In this document: positions 6,307 through 14,021 of the stretch, one piece after another
How the letters are laid out: each line of letters begins with the position of its first letter
Numbering within the stretch: the first letter of the stretch is position 1
DNA from: JACVRN01 sp035276685
Lineage (GTDB): Bacteria > Acidobacteriota > Blastocatellia > Pyrinomonadales > Pyrinomonadaceae
Length of the DNA stretch: 24,483 nt
Assembly (NCBI GenBank): GCA_035276685.1
Contig: DATELK010000224.1
Coordinates: forward strand, 1 to 24,483
Reading direction: 5' to 3'
Made by a program: the position numbers and the translations under genes
The notes under the pieces: model-generated
Told to the model about the DNA's origin: nothing
Databases searched by the model: none
What the model saw: only the letters and a program-made list of their open reading frames with translations

Positions 6307-7404
6307 TTACTTCATCATTCTCACTAAAGCGCCGTCAGGTTTGGCCAGCTCTTTAAGCTCGGCGTAGGGTATTATGACTGTATGCGAGCCGTAGGCGTAC
6401 GGCCCCACCTGATAGGGGTCGAAGGTAAACATCAGCCCCTTTTTCGTCAGATTCCAGCTCTGATAGTTTTCCGCCTTTGCCGTAGCGCCTTCGGCGAATA
6501 CGTCCTGCGCCAGCCCCATGTTCTCGTCGCTGTCAGGCATCTTACGGCTCTGCAAATCTTTAGTCGCATAAGCCGAAATCGCTTCCAGGTATTTCGAGCC
6601 GGGCTTGAAAAGCTCAGAGAGCTTTATCTCCCGGCCGTTTTTCAGGTCATACGTGATGGTGAAGGAATTGTAGTTCGGATGCACGCCGCCCGTAAAATTG
6701 CCTTCCAGAAAACTGACGCTGATGAGGTCGTTATCCGCGTACTCGATGTTGTAGCCTATGTCTATGTAATTGTTCACGCCCTGTGGAAGCATCTTCAGGT
6801 CGGCGGCGCTCAGGCCTGTCATCTGTTTTCTGAACTCGGCGAGCTCCCTTGTAATGCGTGATTTGACGAGCTGATTAAAGCCCGCCGCGTTTGTGCCGCC
6901 GGTTAATTCCGGGTACTCGGCCGACAGCTCAAGCCTTTTGGCTTTCACGGCTTCGTTTATCTGCCTGTTGACTACCTTCGCGCTGTTAGCAAAGAAGAGC
7001 ATCTGCTCGTAAGCAAAGAAGCTCTGGCCCTCTTTAGCGCCCGGTCTCTTCCATTCGCCTTCGAGGTATGCGCCCGCCTGATTGGGCCCGTCTTTCCACG
7101 CGCCTTTGAATTCACCCGTTTGCTTACCGGAAGAATCAAACTCCCCTATGGTAAAGTTCCCACCCGAGTCAATTACCCCTCGTAAGGAGAGCCTGTTGGC
7201 GCTGCCGGATTTGGCGTAAAAATAGCTGCCGCTTAGATTGCCGCCTTCGCGCCTCAAGGTCATCTCGAACCTGGCCTGCGCCACGATGCCCTTAAAACTC
7301 GTGTCGCCGTCGCCTTGCGCCTTTGCAGGGGCGGCACTGACCCAGAAGGCAAGCGTCAACAGCAGCAGCGTTAATGCAGAATGCGTATTGATTTTGTTTC
7401 TCAA
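6307..7404 (-). CDS. Secreted DUF3298 (RsiV-like) domain protein
   Basis: The 365-residue product has a clear signal peptide (hydrophobic LTLLLLTLAFWVSA, then an Ala-Lys-Ala cleavage region near residue 29). Residues about 35-125 form a beta-rich part with FEMTLRREGGNLSGSYFY. The second half resembles DUF4163/DUF3298: YNIEYADNDLISVSFLEGNFTGG, GREIKLSELFKPGSKYLEAI, and a C-terminal TFDPYQVGPYAYGSHTVIIP. DUF3298 is the extracytoplasmic part of the lysozyme-binding anti-sigma factor RsiV, but this protein has no anti-sigma segment or transmembrane helix after the signal, so it is probably a free periplasmic protein of unknown role. The start codon is TTG, with AGGA about 11 bases upstream. No in-frame ATG lies before the signal peptide, so TTG seems real. 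It is convergent with the peptidase gene. Confidence 0.8.
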   Translation of the reverse strand: MRNKINTHSALTLLLLTLAFWVSAAPAKAQGDGDTSFKGIVAQARFEMTLRREGGNLSGSYFYAKSGSANRLSLRGVIDSGGNFTIGEFDSSGKQTGEFKGAWKDGPNQAGAYLEGEWKRPGAKEGQSFFAYEQMLFFANSAKVVNRQINEAVKAKRLELSAEYPELTGGTNAAGFNQLVKSRITRELAEFRKQMTGLSAADLKMLPQGVNNYIDIGYNIEYADNDLISVSFLEGNFTGGVHPNYNSFTITYDLKNGREIKLSELFKPGSKYLEAISAYATKDLQSRKMPDSDENMGLAQDVFAEGATAKAENYQSWNLTKKGLMFTFDPYQVGPYAYGSHTVIIPYAELKELAKPDGALVRMMK

Positions 7405-7643
7405 CTCTTGAATGTTCCTTATTTAGAAAGTTGGGGAGCTATGCCGAGACGATAGCAGATTCCTGCTTTTGCAGCTAACACTCCGCCTCATCTGAATCAC
7501 GAGTCCCATTGTTTTGACTCGACATACTATGCTATGTTGTGGCCCAACAGGAGCTTTAATAATTCAAAAGACAGACGCGCCGCCGCAGGGCAAAGAGTCT
7601 TTTCGGAGAGTAGGCTATAGGCGTGGTCGTTCGCAGGTTACGG

Positions 7644-9284
7644 ATGAAGTCTGAGTTCGGAGCGGCTTCCACCAGTTCGCACAGTCGTCTGCGCGAATTG
7701 AAGGAAGAGCTTGAGCAATTGGAGTCCAAGCTCAGGAGGGGCGGCGGCCCCGACAAGATTGAGCGGCAGCACCAGCAGGGAAAGCTCACGGCGCGAGAGC
7801 GCATAGAGCTTCTTCTGGATAAAGATTCCTACTCGCAGGAAATAGGCCTGCTCGTAGCCTACGACGAGTACAAGGGGCAGGCTCCTGCGGCTGGCGTCGT
7901 CACTACGCTGGGACGCGTCGGCGGCCGTGAAGTCGTCGTCGTCGCCAACGACGCGACCGTCAAAGCGGGCTCGTGGTGGCCCGAGACGATAAAGAAAATT
8001 CTGAGGGCGCAGGAGATTGCCATGCGCTCGCACGTCCCCATCATCTACCTTGTAGATTCCGCGGGCGTGAATCTTCCATATCAGGGCGGTGTCTTTCCGG
8101 GTCAATACGGCGCGGCGCGCATCTTCTATTACAACTCCATTATGCGTCGCTACCTGAAGGTGCCGCAGATTGCAGCCGTCATGGGGCCATGCATAGCCGG
8201 TGGAGCATACCTTCCTGCGCTCTCTGACATCATCATCATGGTCGAGGGCACTTCGTTCATGGGCTTGGGCGGGGCGAATCTGGTCAAGGGAGCTACGGGG
8301 CAGACCATTGATAACGAGACTTTGGGTGGGGCGCGCACGCACAACGCCGTCTCAGGCGTCGCGCATTACCGTATCGAAACGGACGAGCTTTGCTTGGCAA
8401 AGATAAGGGAGTTCGTTGCAGAGCTTCCAATCAGACCTGCAAGCCCTGTTTCAATTACTGAAAGCGTGGAAGCGGCGCGCCCCGCATCAGACCTCTACGA
8501 GATACTGCCGGAAGACCACCGACAGCCCTACGATATGCGCGAAGTCCTGAAGTGCCTGCTGGACGAAGGCCGCCTCGACGAGTTTCAGGCAGACTACGCG
8601 CGAGAGATGATAACGGGCCACGCCCGAATCGGCGGCATACAGGTCGGCGTCATAGCCAACGCGCGCGGCATGATTCGTGAGCAGGGCCAGCCTCCGCGCT
8701 TCGGCGGCATAGTCTACACAGAGTCCGCAGAGAAGACCGCCTACTTCATAGAGACCTGCAACCGTCACCAGACGCCGCTCCTCTTCATACAGGACGTGTC
8801 CGGCTTCATGGTAGGGGCCGAGGCAGAGCATTCAGGCATCATTCGCGCGGGAGCTCGTTTCGTGGAAGCCATGGCCACGGCCGTCGTGCCCAAGATTGTG
8901 CTGACCATCAATCACGCTTCCGGCGCAGGCTACTACGCCATGGCTGGACAGGGCTTCGACCCCGACTTCATCTTCAGCTGGCCTACGGGCAGGATGGGCG
9001 TGATGGAGGGTGAGTCGGCCGTGCAGGCGACTTTCGGCACGCAGCTCGACAGGCTGAAGAGGGAAGGCAAAGAGCCTGACGAGCAGTTGAAGGCCGAGAT
9101 GGAGCGCGTGCGCGAAACCTACGAGCAACAGCTCGATGCAAAGTATGCTGCGGCGCGAGGCTTTGTGGACGCCGTCATCAAGCCTGAGGAGACTAGAGAC
9201 GCGCTGGAACTGGCCCTGCGGACGGGGCTCAATTACTCTGGGCCGCACCTGGGTCAGTACGTTCTGCCGCCAGCCCTTTTTTAA
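7644..9284 (+). CDS. Acyl-CoA carboxylase beta subunit (MCC-like carboxyltransferase)
   Basis: The 546-residue protein transfers the carboxyl group from biotin to an acyl-CoA. It has the N- and C-terminal crotonase-like carboxyltransferase domains. The N-terminal half contains KLTARERIELLLD, VDSAGVNLPYQGGVFPGQYG and GPCIAGGAYLPALSDI. The C-terminal half contains FIQDVSGFMVG and GAGYYAMAGQG, then FSWPTGRMGVMEGE. Within the family the last two segments resemble 3-methylcrotonyl-CoA carboxylase (and geranyl-CoA carboxylase AtuC) more than propionyl-CoA carboxylase, which reads AWPTAEIAVMG there. The length is typical. A GTG at 7623 would add 7 residues; the choice is open. A possible extended -10 (TGCTATGTT, 7530-7538) lies upstream. 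The biotin carboxylase/biotin carrier subunit is not in the window. The downstream gene set (LiuC-like hydratase, AtuA) fits branched-chain or terpenoid acyl-CoA breakdown. Confidence 0.9.
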   Translation: MKSEFGAASTSSHSRLRELKEELEQLESKLRRGGGPDKIERQHQQGKLTARERIELLLDKDSYSQEIGLLVAYDEYKGQAPAAGVVTTLGRVGGREVVVVANDATVKAGSWWPETIKKILRAQEIAMRSHVPIIYLVDSAGVNLPYQGGVFPGQYGAARIFYYNSIMRRYLKVPQIAAVMGPCIAGGAYLPALSDIIIMVEGTSFMGLGGANLVKGATGQTIDNETLGGARTHNAVSGVAHYRIETDELCLAKIREFVAELPIRPASPVSITESVEAARPASDLYEILPEDHRQPYDMREVLKCLLDEGRLDEFQADYAREMITGHARIGGIQVGVIANARGMIREQGQPPRFGGIVYTESAEKTAYFIETCNRHQTPLLFIQDVSGFMVGAEAEHSGIIRAGARFVEAMATAVVPKIVLTINHASGAGYYAMAGQGFDPDFIFSWPTGRMGVMEGESAVQATFGTQLDRLKREGKEPDEQLKAEMERVRETYEQQLDAKYAAARGFVDAVIKPEETRDALELALRTGLNYSGPHLGQYVLPPALF

Positions 9285-9630
9285 TTTGGCGGTGTTACAA
9301 ATCGGTTGCGGGCGAAATTTTTAGTACACAAAACCAGCGTCTTGTGAGAAACTTGGGCACGTTTAGCTCTAAAATTCCAAGTCGGGTTCTAACCCCTTGT
9401 CTTCGACCATGCTCAAGATTAGAGCCGTGGTTTCCGGCTTCCCTTGAAGTAAAGGGCCTGGCCGGTCTGGGAAACAGTGTGCGCCAGCATATTTGAGAAT
9501 CTGAACACGGTCACTCTGCCCAAAGGGTGGTTCGCACACGGACTGAGCGACCGAAAACCATTTTGAAGCAACTTGATTCCGCGCTTTTGTTGGAAAAGGC
9601 GCGCGATACAATGCAAAAGGAGAAACATCC
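9285..9630. other. Intergenic region without a supported gene
   Basis: These 346 bases separate the carboxyltransferase and arginine-cluster genes. The only longer open frames are on the minus strand (9369-9653) and show no family signature, no good start and no ribosome-binding site. GGGTTCTAACCC near 9380 is a short palindrome that superficially resembles a tRNA T-arm, but no acceptor or other arms can be formed. TACAAT at 9607-9612 could be a -10, but it would leave a leader of only about 12 bases before the GTG at 9631. Confidence 0.5.
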
Positions 9631-10590
9631 GTGAGCAAGAGCAGCACCATCAAGCGTAGTACAATCCTTTTGTTCGTCTTCGTCGTTTCCGTCGCTCTCG
9701 TCGCCGCTGACCTAGTCGTCTTCGCTCAGAACAGCAATTCGAGCACGCAGGACGACCAAACACGCGGCGGCCAAATGACTTCAAACGGCAACATGCAGAA
9801 CACGAATAGCGGGCGCGGCCGTCGCCGTCGTCGCGGCCGAACTGCCGCAGCGGCCAGCACCGCCAACACGGGCGACGCAACCACAGACGCCAGCATGCAG
9901 GGCAACACTGGCGACATGAGCGGCAACATGAACATGAGTACCGGCCAGGGCGGTCGTCGTCGCCGTCGTCGCGGCGGTGGCGGAACGACCGCTTCCACAG
10001 GCGTCATGACAACCACGACTCCTATCGCCATGAGCGAGCAGACAGACCTCTCCGGCAGCTACACGGGAACGCTCTCCTGCGCGGGCATCCCCGTCAGCGG
10101 CGAGGGCACGCTCGCGATTACCGGCAACCAGTTCACCTTTACGCCTACGGGCGGCGGGGCCTCCGCCAGCGGTCGCGTCGCTGCCGTCACGACACGCGGC
10201 TACACTGCCGTCGCCATGCAGTTCGGCGACTCAAGTGCGCCTCCTCCGGGACAAACATCAACACCGCCCATCATCATCTCTCTGCGCGCCAGACGCGCCG
10301 GAGACCGCCTGACGCTGAGCGGCGTTCAGGGCACTGCGACCAGTGACTGCTCGTTCTCGTCGGCCGGTGCTTCCGGCATGGGCGGACGCCGTCGCCGTGG
10401 CCGCCGCAGCATGAGCACTGGCATGGCTACCACTACCGACACGACAGCGACAGCGGGCACGACCGACGCTGGCGCGACTACTACTACGGGCACCGGCACG
10501 GGACGCCGTCGTCGCGGCCGTCGCGGTAGCGCCAACTCCAACGGCAACGCTAACTCTGGCGGCATGGGCAACATGAACATGAATCGCTAG
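9631..10590 (+). CDS. Exported low-complexity protein with four arginine clusters
   Basis: I do not recognise a family for this 319-residue product. Residues 11-32 form a hydrophobic signal peptide or anchor (ending VVFAQN). The rest alternates Ser/Thr/Asn/Gly/Met-rich linkers with Arg blocks: GRGRRRRRGR (61-70), GRRRRRRG (108-115), GRRRRGRR (252-259) and again GRRRRGRR (291-298). A compact beta-rich segment (about 136-242) lies between the second and third block and contains the only two Cys (150 and 240), possibly disulfide-bonded. The C-terminus is Asn/Gly/Met-rich. GTG 9631 is supported by AAGGAGA (9617-9623), 7 bases upstream. Third-position GC matches the neighbours, and the Arg blocks use mixed CGN codons, so it looks like a real gene and not a simple repeat expansion. 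A strong terminator follows. Binding to acidic surface polymers is possible but is only a guess. Confidence 0.7.
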   Translation: MSKSSTIKRSTILLFVFVVSVALVAADLVVFAQNSNSSTQDDQTRGGQMTSNGNMQNTNSGRGRRRRRGRTAAAASTANTGDATTDASMQGNTGDMSGNMNMSTGQGGRRRRRRGGGGTTASTGVMTTTTPIAMSEQTDLSGSYTGTLSCAGIPVSGEGTLAITGNQFTFTPTGGGASASGRVAAVTTRGYTAVAMQFGDSSAPPPGQTSTPPIIISLRARRAGDRLTLSGVQGTATSDCSFSSAGASGMGGRRRRGRRSMSTGMATTTDTTATAGTTDAGATTTTGTGTGRRRRGRRGSANSNGNANSGGMGNMNMNR

Positions 10591-10663
10591 CTGACTTGAA
10601 GGACAGGCATCGCTCAAAGAGGCTTCATGTTGTACGGCCCACGCGAGACCTGTTGTAGACGGC

Positions 10664-10716
10664 GCGACGCGGGCGGCGCATCAAGAGATGAGCGCTGCCC
10701 GCGTCGCTTACTTTTC
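10664..10716 (+). terminator. Intrinsic terminator after the arginine-cluster gene
   Basis: The 16-base arms (10664-10679 and 10692-10707; GCGACGCGGG pairs with CCCGCGTCGC) match throughout, with a single G-U wobble, around a 12-base loop. TTACTTTT follows. It lies 74 bases after the stop and 31 bases before the next ATG, so it should insulate the AtuA gene group. Confidence 0.8.
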
Positions 10717-10737
10717 AAAACCGGACTGTTCTAAGTA

Positions 10738-12105
10738 ATGAGAGAGAAGATTCGTATCGCCAGCGGTCAGGGATTCTGGGGCGACCAGCTGGACGCGCCC
10801 GTCAGGCAGGTGGAGGGCGGCCCCATTGACTATCTGATGCTGGACTACCTGGCCGAAGTCACCATGTCCATCATGCAGAAGCAGCGTGCGCGTGACCCGC
10901 GCGCAGGCTACGCGCGTGACTTCGTGCCGCTAATGCGACAGATTCTGCCCGCCTGTGTCGAGCGCAACATAAGGGTCACGGCCAACGCCGGGGGCGTCAA
11001 CGTGGAAGGCTGCGCGGAGGCCGTGCGCGCAGAGGCCGCAGAGCTTGGCCTCGCCGGAAAGTTTCGCATAGGCATAGTCACGGGCGACGACATCATGCCG
11101 CGCATAGACGAGCTGCTTGAGCGCGGCGTTGAGCTTCGCAACATGGACACGGGCGAGCCTCTACACACCGTTCGAGACAGGATTCAGAGCGCGAACGCTT
11201 ATCTTGGCGCGTGGCCTATGGTCGAAGCTTTGAACAAGGGAGCGCAGATAGTCATCACGGGTCGCGCTACTGACACGGGGCTCACGCTCGCTCCCATGAT
11301 TCACGAGTTCGGCTGGTCTCAGACCGACTGGAACCTTCTGGCCGCTGGCACCATCGCTGGCCACATCATTGAGTGCGGCGCGCAATGCTCGGGCGGCAAC
11401 TGCCAGTACGACTGGCGCAACATCCCTGACCTTGCCAACGTGGGCTTCCCCATAGTCGAAGCCTCGCCCGACGGAACCTTCATCGTCACCAAGCACGAAG
11501 GCACGGGCGGCTGGGTCAACGTGCCGAGCGTGAAGGAGCAGCTTCTTTACGAGATGGGCGACCCGCACGAGTACATCACGCCCGACTGCGTCGCTGATTT
11601 CACTACGATTCGATTGGAAGACGCTGGCCGAGACCGCGTGCGCGTCTTCGGCATAGGGGGCAAGCCCGCGACGGATTTCCTTAAAGTCTCAATCAGCTAC
11701 ACGGCTGGCTACAAGGCCGTCGGCACGCTTGTCTATTCGTGGCCGGACGCTTTCGATAAGGCGCAGGCCGCCGACCGCATCCTTCGCGCGCGTCTTGAAA
11801 GACTCGGCCTCAGGTTTGACCAGATACTGACGGAGTTCGTGGGAGCCAATGCCACTCACGGCCCGCTCGCGGGAGAGCCTTCGAGAGAGCTGGCGGAAGT
11901 GCAGCTTCGCGTAGGCGTGCGCGGCGAGGATAAAAAAGCTATTGAGAGATTCACTAAAGAGATAGCGCCGCTTATTTTGACTGGCCCGCCGGGCGTGACG
12001 GGCTTCGCGGGCGGCCGGCCCAAGGTTGAAGAGATTGTCGCCTACTGGCCCGCGCTCATCCCGAAGACGGAGATTACGCCGCGCGTGGAGGTGACGGAAG
12101 CGTGA
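10738..12105 (+). CDS. AtuA-type protein (DUF1446, acyclic terpene utilisation family)
   Basis: The 455-residue product has the DUF1446 core: an N-terminal IRIASGQGFWGDQLDAP, then DYLAEVTMSIM, TANAGGVN, IGIVTGDDI, ITGRATDTGLTLAP, a Cys-containing GAQCSGGNCQYDW, EGTGGWVNVPSVKEQLLYE and a C-terminal GRPKVEEIVAYWP. AtuA is required for citronellol/geraniol use in Pseudomonas, but its reaction is not established and the family is much wider than terpene degraders. Some members carry a C-terminal ferredoxin-fold extension; here that piece is encoded separately at 12733-13068. No clear ribosome-binding site precedes the ATG. The stop overlaps the GTG of the Nudix gene by 4 bases (GTGA), so the two are translationally coupled. 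It begins a close-packed plus-strand run of five genes. Confidence 0.88.
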   Translation: MREKIRIASGQGFWGDQLDAPVRQVEGGPIDYLMLDYLAEVTMSIMQKQRARDPRAGYARDFVPLMRQILPACVERNIRVTANAGGVNVEGCAEAVRAEAAELGLAGKFRIGIVTGDDIMPRIDELLERGVELRNMDTGEPLHTVRDRIQSANAYLGAWPMVEALNKGAQIVITGRATDTGLTLAPMIHEFGWSQTDWNLLAAGTIAGHIIECGAQCSGGNCQYDWRNIPDLANVGFPIVEASPDGTFIVTKHEGTGGWVNVPSVKEQLLYEMGDPHEYITPDCVADFTTIRLEDAGRDRVRVFGIGGKPATDFLKVSISYTAGYKAVGTLVYSWPDAFDKAQAADRILRARLERLGLRFDQILTEFVGANATHGPLAGEPSRELAEVQLRVGVRGEDKKAIERFTKEIAPLILTGPPGVTGFAGGRPKVEEIVAYWPALIPKTEITPRVEVTEA

Positions 12106-12707
12106 GCGGCAAAGATGAGAAGGAGGCTCTTTATTCTCTTCCGGGCCGCGAAGGATTCGCTTGGCAGCGCGTCAGCTCAGAGCGCGTGGCCGACTGCCGC
12201 GTCTTTCAAGTCAGGCGCGACATCTCGCTCAACCCTAGAGGCGGCGCGGAGCGCGACTTCTACTGCATAGAGGCCACTGATTGGGTAAACGTCATACCTC
12301 TCACGGCTGCGAATGAGGTGGTGATGATAGAGCAGTACCGCCACGGCTCGGACGAAGTGACGCTTGAGATTCCGGGCGGGATGGTTGACGAAGGTGAAGA
12401 GGCGGAGCGTGCCGCCGGGCGAGAGCTTCTGGAAGAGACAGGCTATCGCGCAAGGGAAGTTCGCTTGCTTGGCCGCACGCGCCCTAACCCCGCGATTCAG
12501 AATAACTGGCTCTACTCTTTTCTGGCGCGCGACGTGAAGCCGGAGCAGGAGCCCGTCTTCGATTCTTCCGAATGGACTGTCGTCAGGCTCGTGCCGCTCG
12601 CGCAGATTCCGCGCCTCATTGCCGAGGGCGCAATCACGCACGCGCTCGTCGTCGCGGCCTTTCACTGGCTATCTCTTTACCATCAGGAATTGCTATCATC
12701 TGCTTAA
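12102..12707 (+). CDS. Nudix hydrolase, ADP-ribose pyrophosphatase-like
   Basis: The 201-residue cytoplasmic protein contains a complete Nudix box at residues 93-115: Gly93, Glu99, Arg107-Glu108, Glu111-Glu112 and Gly114 are all present. An upstream EQYRHGSDEVTLEIPGG and a downstream PNPAIQNNWLYSFLA fit the ADP-ribose pyrophosphatase/NudF-like branch, which cleaves nucleoside diphosphate derivatives with Mg2+. The exact substrate is not readable; a CoA- or ADP-containing one would suit the neighbours, but the CoA-specific Nudix signature is not obvious. The start is GTG 12102, overlapping the AtuA stop by 4 bases, which implies coupled translation. It is placed between the two AtuA pieces, which is unusual for a housekeeping Nudix enzyme. 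Confidence 0.88.
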   Translation: MSGKDEKEALYSLPGREGFAWQRVSSERVADCRVFQVRRDISLNPRGGAERDFYCIEATDWVNVIPLTAANEVVMIEQYRHGSDEVTLEIPGGMVDEGEEAERAAGRELLEETGYRAREVRLLGRTRPNPAIQNNWLYSFLARDVKPEQEPVFDSSEWTVVRLVPLAQIPRLIAEGAITHALVVAAFHWLSLYHQELLSSA

Positions 12708-12732
12708 AAGAAGAAGAGCGCTTTCGAGAATC

Positions 12733-13068
12733 ATGCGAGTACAACTGTTGAAGCTGGCGCACGCGCGCTCAGGTGACAAGGGCGACACGGCCAACGTAGG
12801 GCTCATAGCTTTAAAGGAAGAGTACTACCCGCTGCTGGTTCGTGAAGTGACGACGGAGCGCGTCAGGCAGCATTTCGAGGGCATCTGTCGCGGCGAGGTC
12901 GAGCGCTTCGAGCTGCCGAATCTTCACGCCCTGAACTTTCTGTTGCACGAATCTTTGGGTGGAGGCGGCACGCTCTCTTTGATGACGGACGCGCAGGGCA
13001 AGACCTTCTCTTACGCCCTGCTGCGCATGGAAATTGATTTGACGGAGGACGAAGCACGAGCGCTTTAG
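12733..13068 (+). CDS. AtuA-like ferredoxin-fold small protein
   Basis: The 111-residue product opens with VQLLKLAHARSGDKGDTANVG, the hallmark of the AtuA-like ferredoxin-fold domain that in longer DUF1446 proteins is fused to the C-terminus. It continues with RFELPNLHALNFLLHESLGGGGT and a final SYALLRMEIDL. The domain is associated with AtuA proteins, but its function is not known; despite the fold name there are no Cys ligands here, so it does not bind an iron-sulfur cluster. The ATG at 12733 is chosen because homology begins there; the frame could extend upstream into the Nudix gene but without matching sequence. It lies 25 bases after the Nudix stop and 30 before the hydrolase, so it is likely in the same operon and a partner of the AtuA protein at 10738. 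Confidence 0.85.
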   Translation: MRVQLLKLAHARSGDKGDTANVGLIALKEEYYPLLVREVTTERVRQHFEGICRGEVERFELPNLHALNFLLHESLGGGGTLSLMTDAQGKTFSYALLRMEIDLTEDEARAL

Positions 13069-13098
13069 TCTTTCGACACGGATTTTGGTGAAAGCAAT

Positions 13099-14019
13099 AT
13101 GAGCGAGGAATTAGAACCCGTAGAAGGCGCTCTGCGTCACGGCTATGCTCAAGTAGGAGGCGTGCGGCTGCACTACGCCGAGCGCGGCGAAGGCAACGAG
13201 CTTGTCATAATGCTGCACGGCTTCCCCGAATGCTGGTACTCGTGGCGGCACCAGCTAAAGCATCTCGGCGAGCGCTATCACGTTGTCGCGCCTGACATGC
13301 GCGGCTACAACCTCTCCGACAAGCCGCCGCGCGTCGAAGACTATCGCATGGATAATCTGATTGACGACGTGACCGGCTTGATTCGCCACTTCGGCAAGGA
13401 CAGGGCCGTCGTGGTGGGCCACGATTGGGGCGCGGCCGTCGCGTGGGGCGTGGCGCTCAAGCACCCGGAGTACGTCAGTCGTCTGGTAGCCATGCAGGTT
13501 CCACCGCCCGCGGCGTGGCGCGCGAACATGACTCTGAAGCAGGCTTTGAGAAGCTGGTACATGCTCTTTTTCCAGATACCGCTTCTGCCCGAATGGCTCA
13601 TAAGCCTCAACGACTTCGCCTCAATCGAGCGCTCCTTCAAGGACACGCCCGGCAACAGGAATGCTTTCACCGAGACGGACATCGCCGTCTACAAGAAGGC
13701 GCTGCGCGAGCCGAACGCGCTGACCTCCGCCATCAACTACTACAGGGCGAACTTCGTCTCTCTCTTCTTCAAACAGCAGAAGAAGAATGAGAGCGAAGAC
13801 CTTAGAGACTATCGCGTGCGCGTGCCCACGCTCCTGATTTACGGCGAGCGCGACAAATTCATCGTGCCGGAAACCCTGCGCGACCTGAACCGTTTCGTTG
13901 ACGCGCCCTATCGTGAAGCGCGCTTTAAGAGCTACGGCCACTGGATTCAGAACGAAGCGCCGGATGAAGTCAACGCCGAGCTTGAGACCTTTCTGGACGC
14001 GCAGCCTTCAACACTCTGA
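13099..14019 (+). CDS. Alpha/beta hydrolase, epoxide hydrolase-like
   Basis: The 306-residue cytoplasmic enzyme has the epoxide hydrolase layout: HGFPE at 40-44 (oxyanion hole), GHDWG at 107-111 with nucleophile Asp109, a helical cap (about 135-225), GERDKF with acid Asp252, and GHW with His281. Tyr154 (SWY) and Tyr214/215 (NYY) in the cap are placed to be the pair that protonates the epoxide oxygen, which favours epoxide hydrolase over haloalkane dehalogenase; the Trp of HDW is shared by both. The ATG has GGTG about 8 bases upstream. It is 30 bases after the AtuA-like gene, and the next ATG begins 2 bases after its TGA, so it is firmly inside the operon. The natural substrate is unknown; a terpenoid-derived or fatty epoxide would be in keeping with AtuA. 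Confidence 0.88.
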   Translation: MSEELEPVEGALRHGYAQVGGVRLHYAERGEGNELVIMLHGFPECWYSWRHQLKHLGERYHVVAPDMRGYNLSDKPPRVEDYRMDNLIDDVTGLIRHFGKDRAVVVGHDWGAAVAWGVALKHPEYVSRLVAMQVPPPAAWRANMTLKQALRSWYMLFFQIPLLPEWLISLNDFASIERSFKDTPGNRNAFTETDIAVYKKALREPNALTSAINYYRANFVSLFFKQQKKNESEDLRDYRVRVPTLLIYGERDKFIVPETLRDLNRFVDAPYREARFKSYGHWIQNEAPDEVNAELETFLDAQPSTL

Positions 14020-14021
14020 AG

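Noticed and set aside
9369..9430. Possible tRNA, from GGGTTCTAACCC resembling a T-arm and CGACCA a little downstream.
   Set aside because: The T-loop lacks the conserved purine, the T-stem does not pair, and no acceptor, D or anticodon stem can be formed.
9369..9653. 94-codon minus-strand frame in the gap between the carboxyltransferase and the arginine-cluster gene.
   Set aside because: It has no ribosome-binding site, no family signature and antisense overlap with the start of the arginine-cluster gene. Its end (the phrase KGLEP) resembles spurious translations often seen in databases.
9950..10550. Tandem CGTCGC-type repeats considered as a possible non-coding satellite or CRISPR-like array.
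   Set aside because: The repeats are irregularly spaced, keep one reading frame and encode Arg blocks with mixed codons behind a signal peptide and a good ribosome-binding site. No constant repeats and spacers exist.
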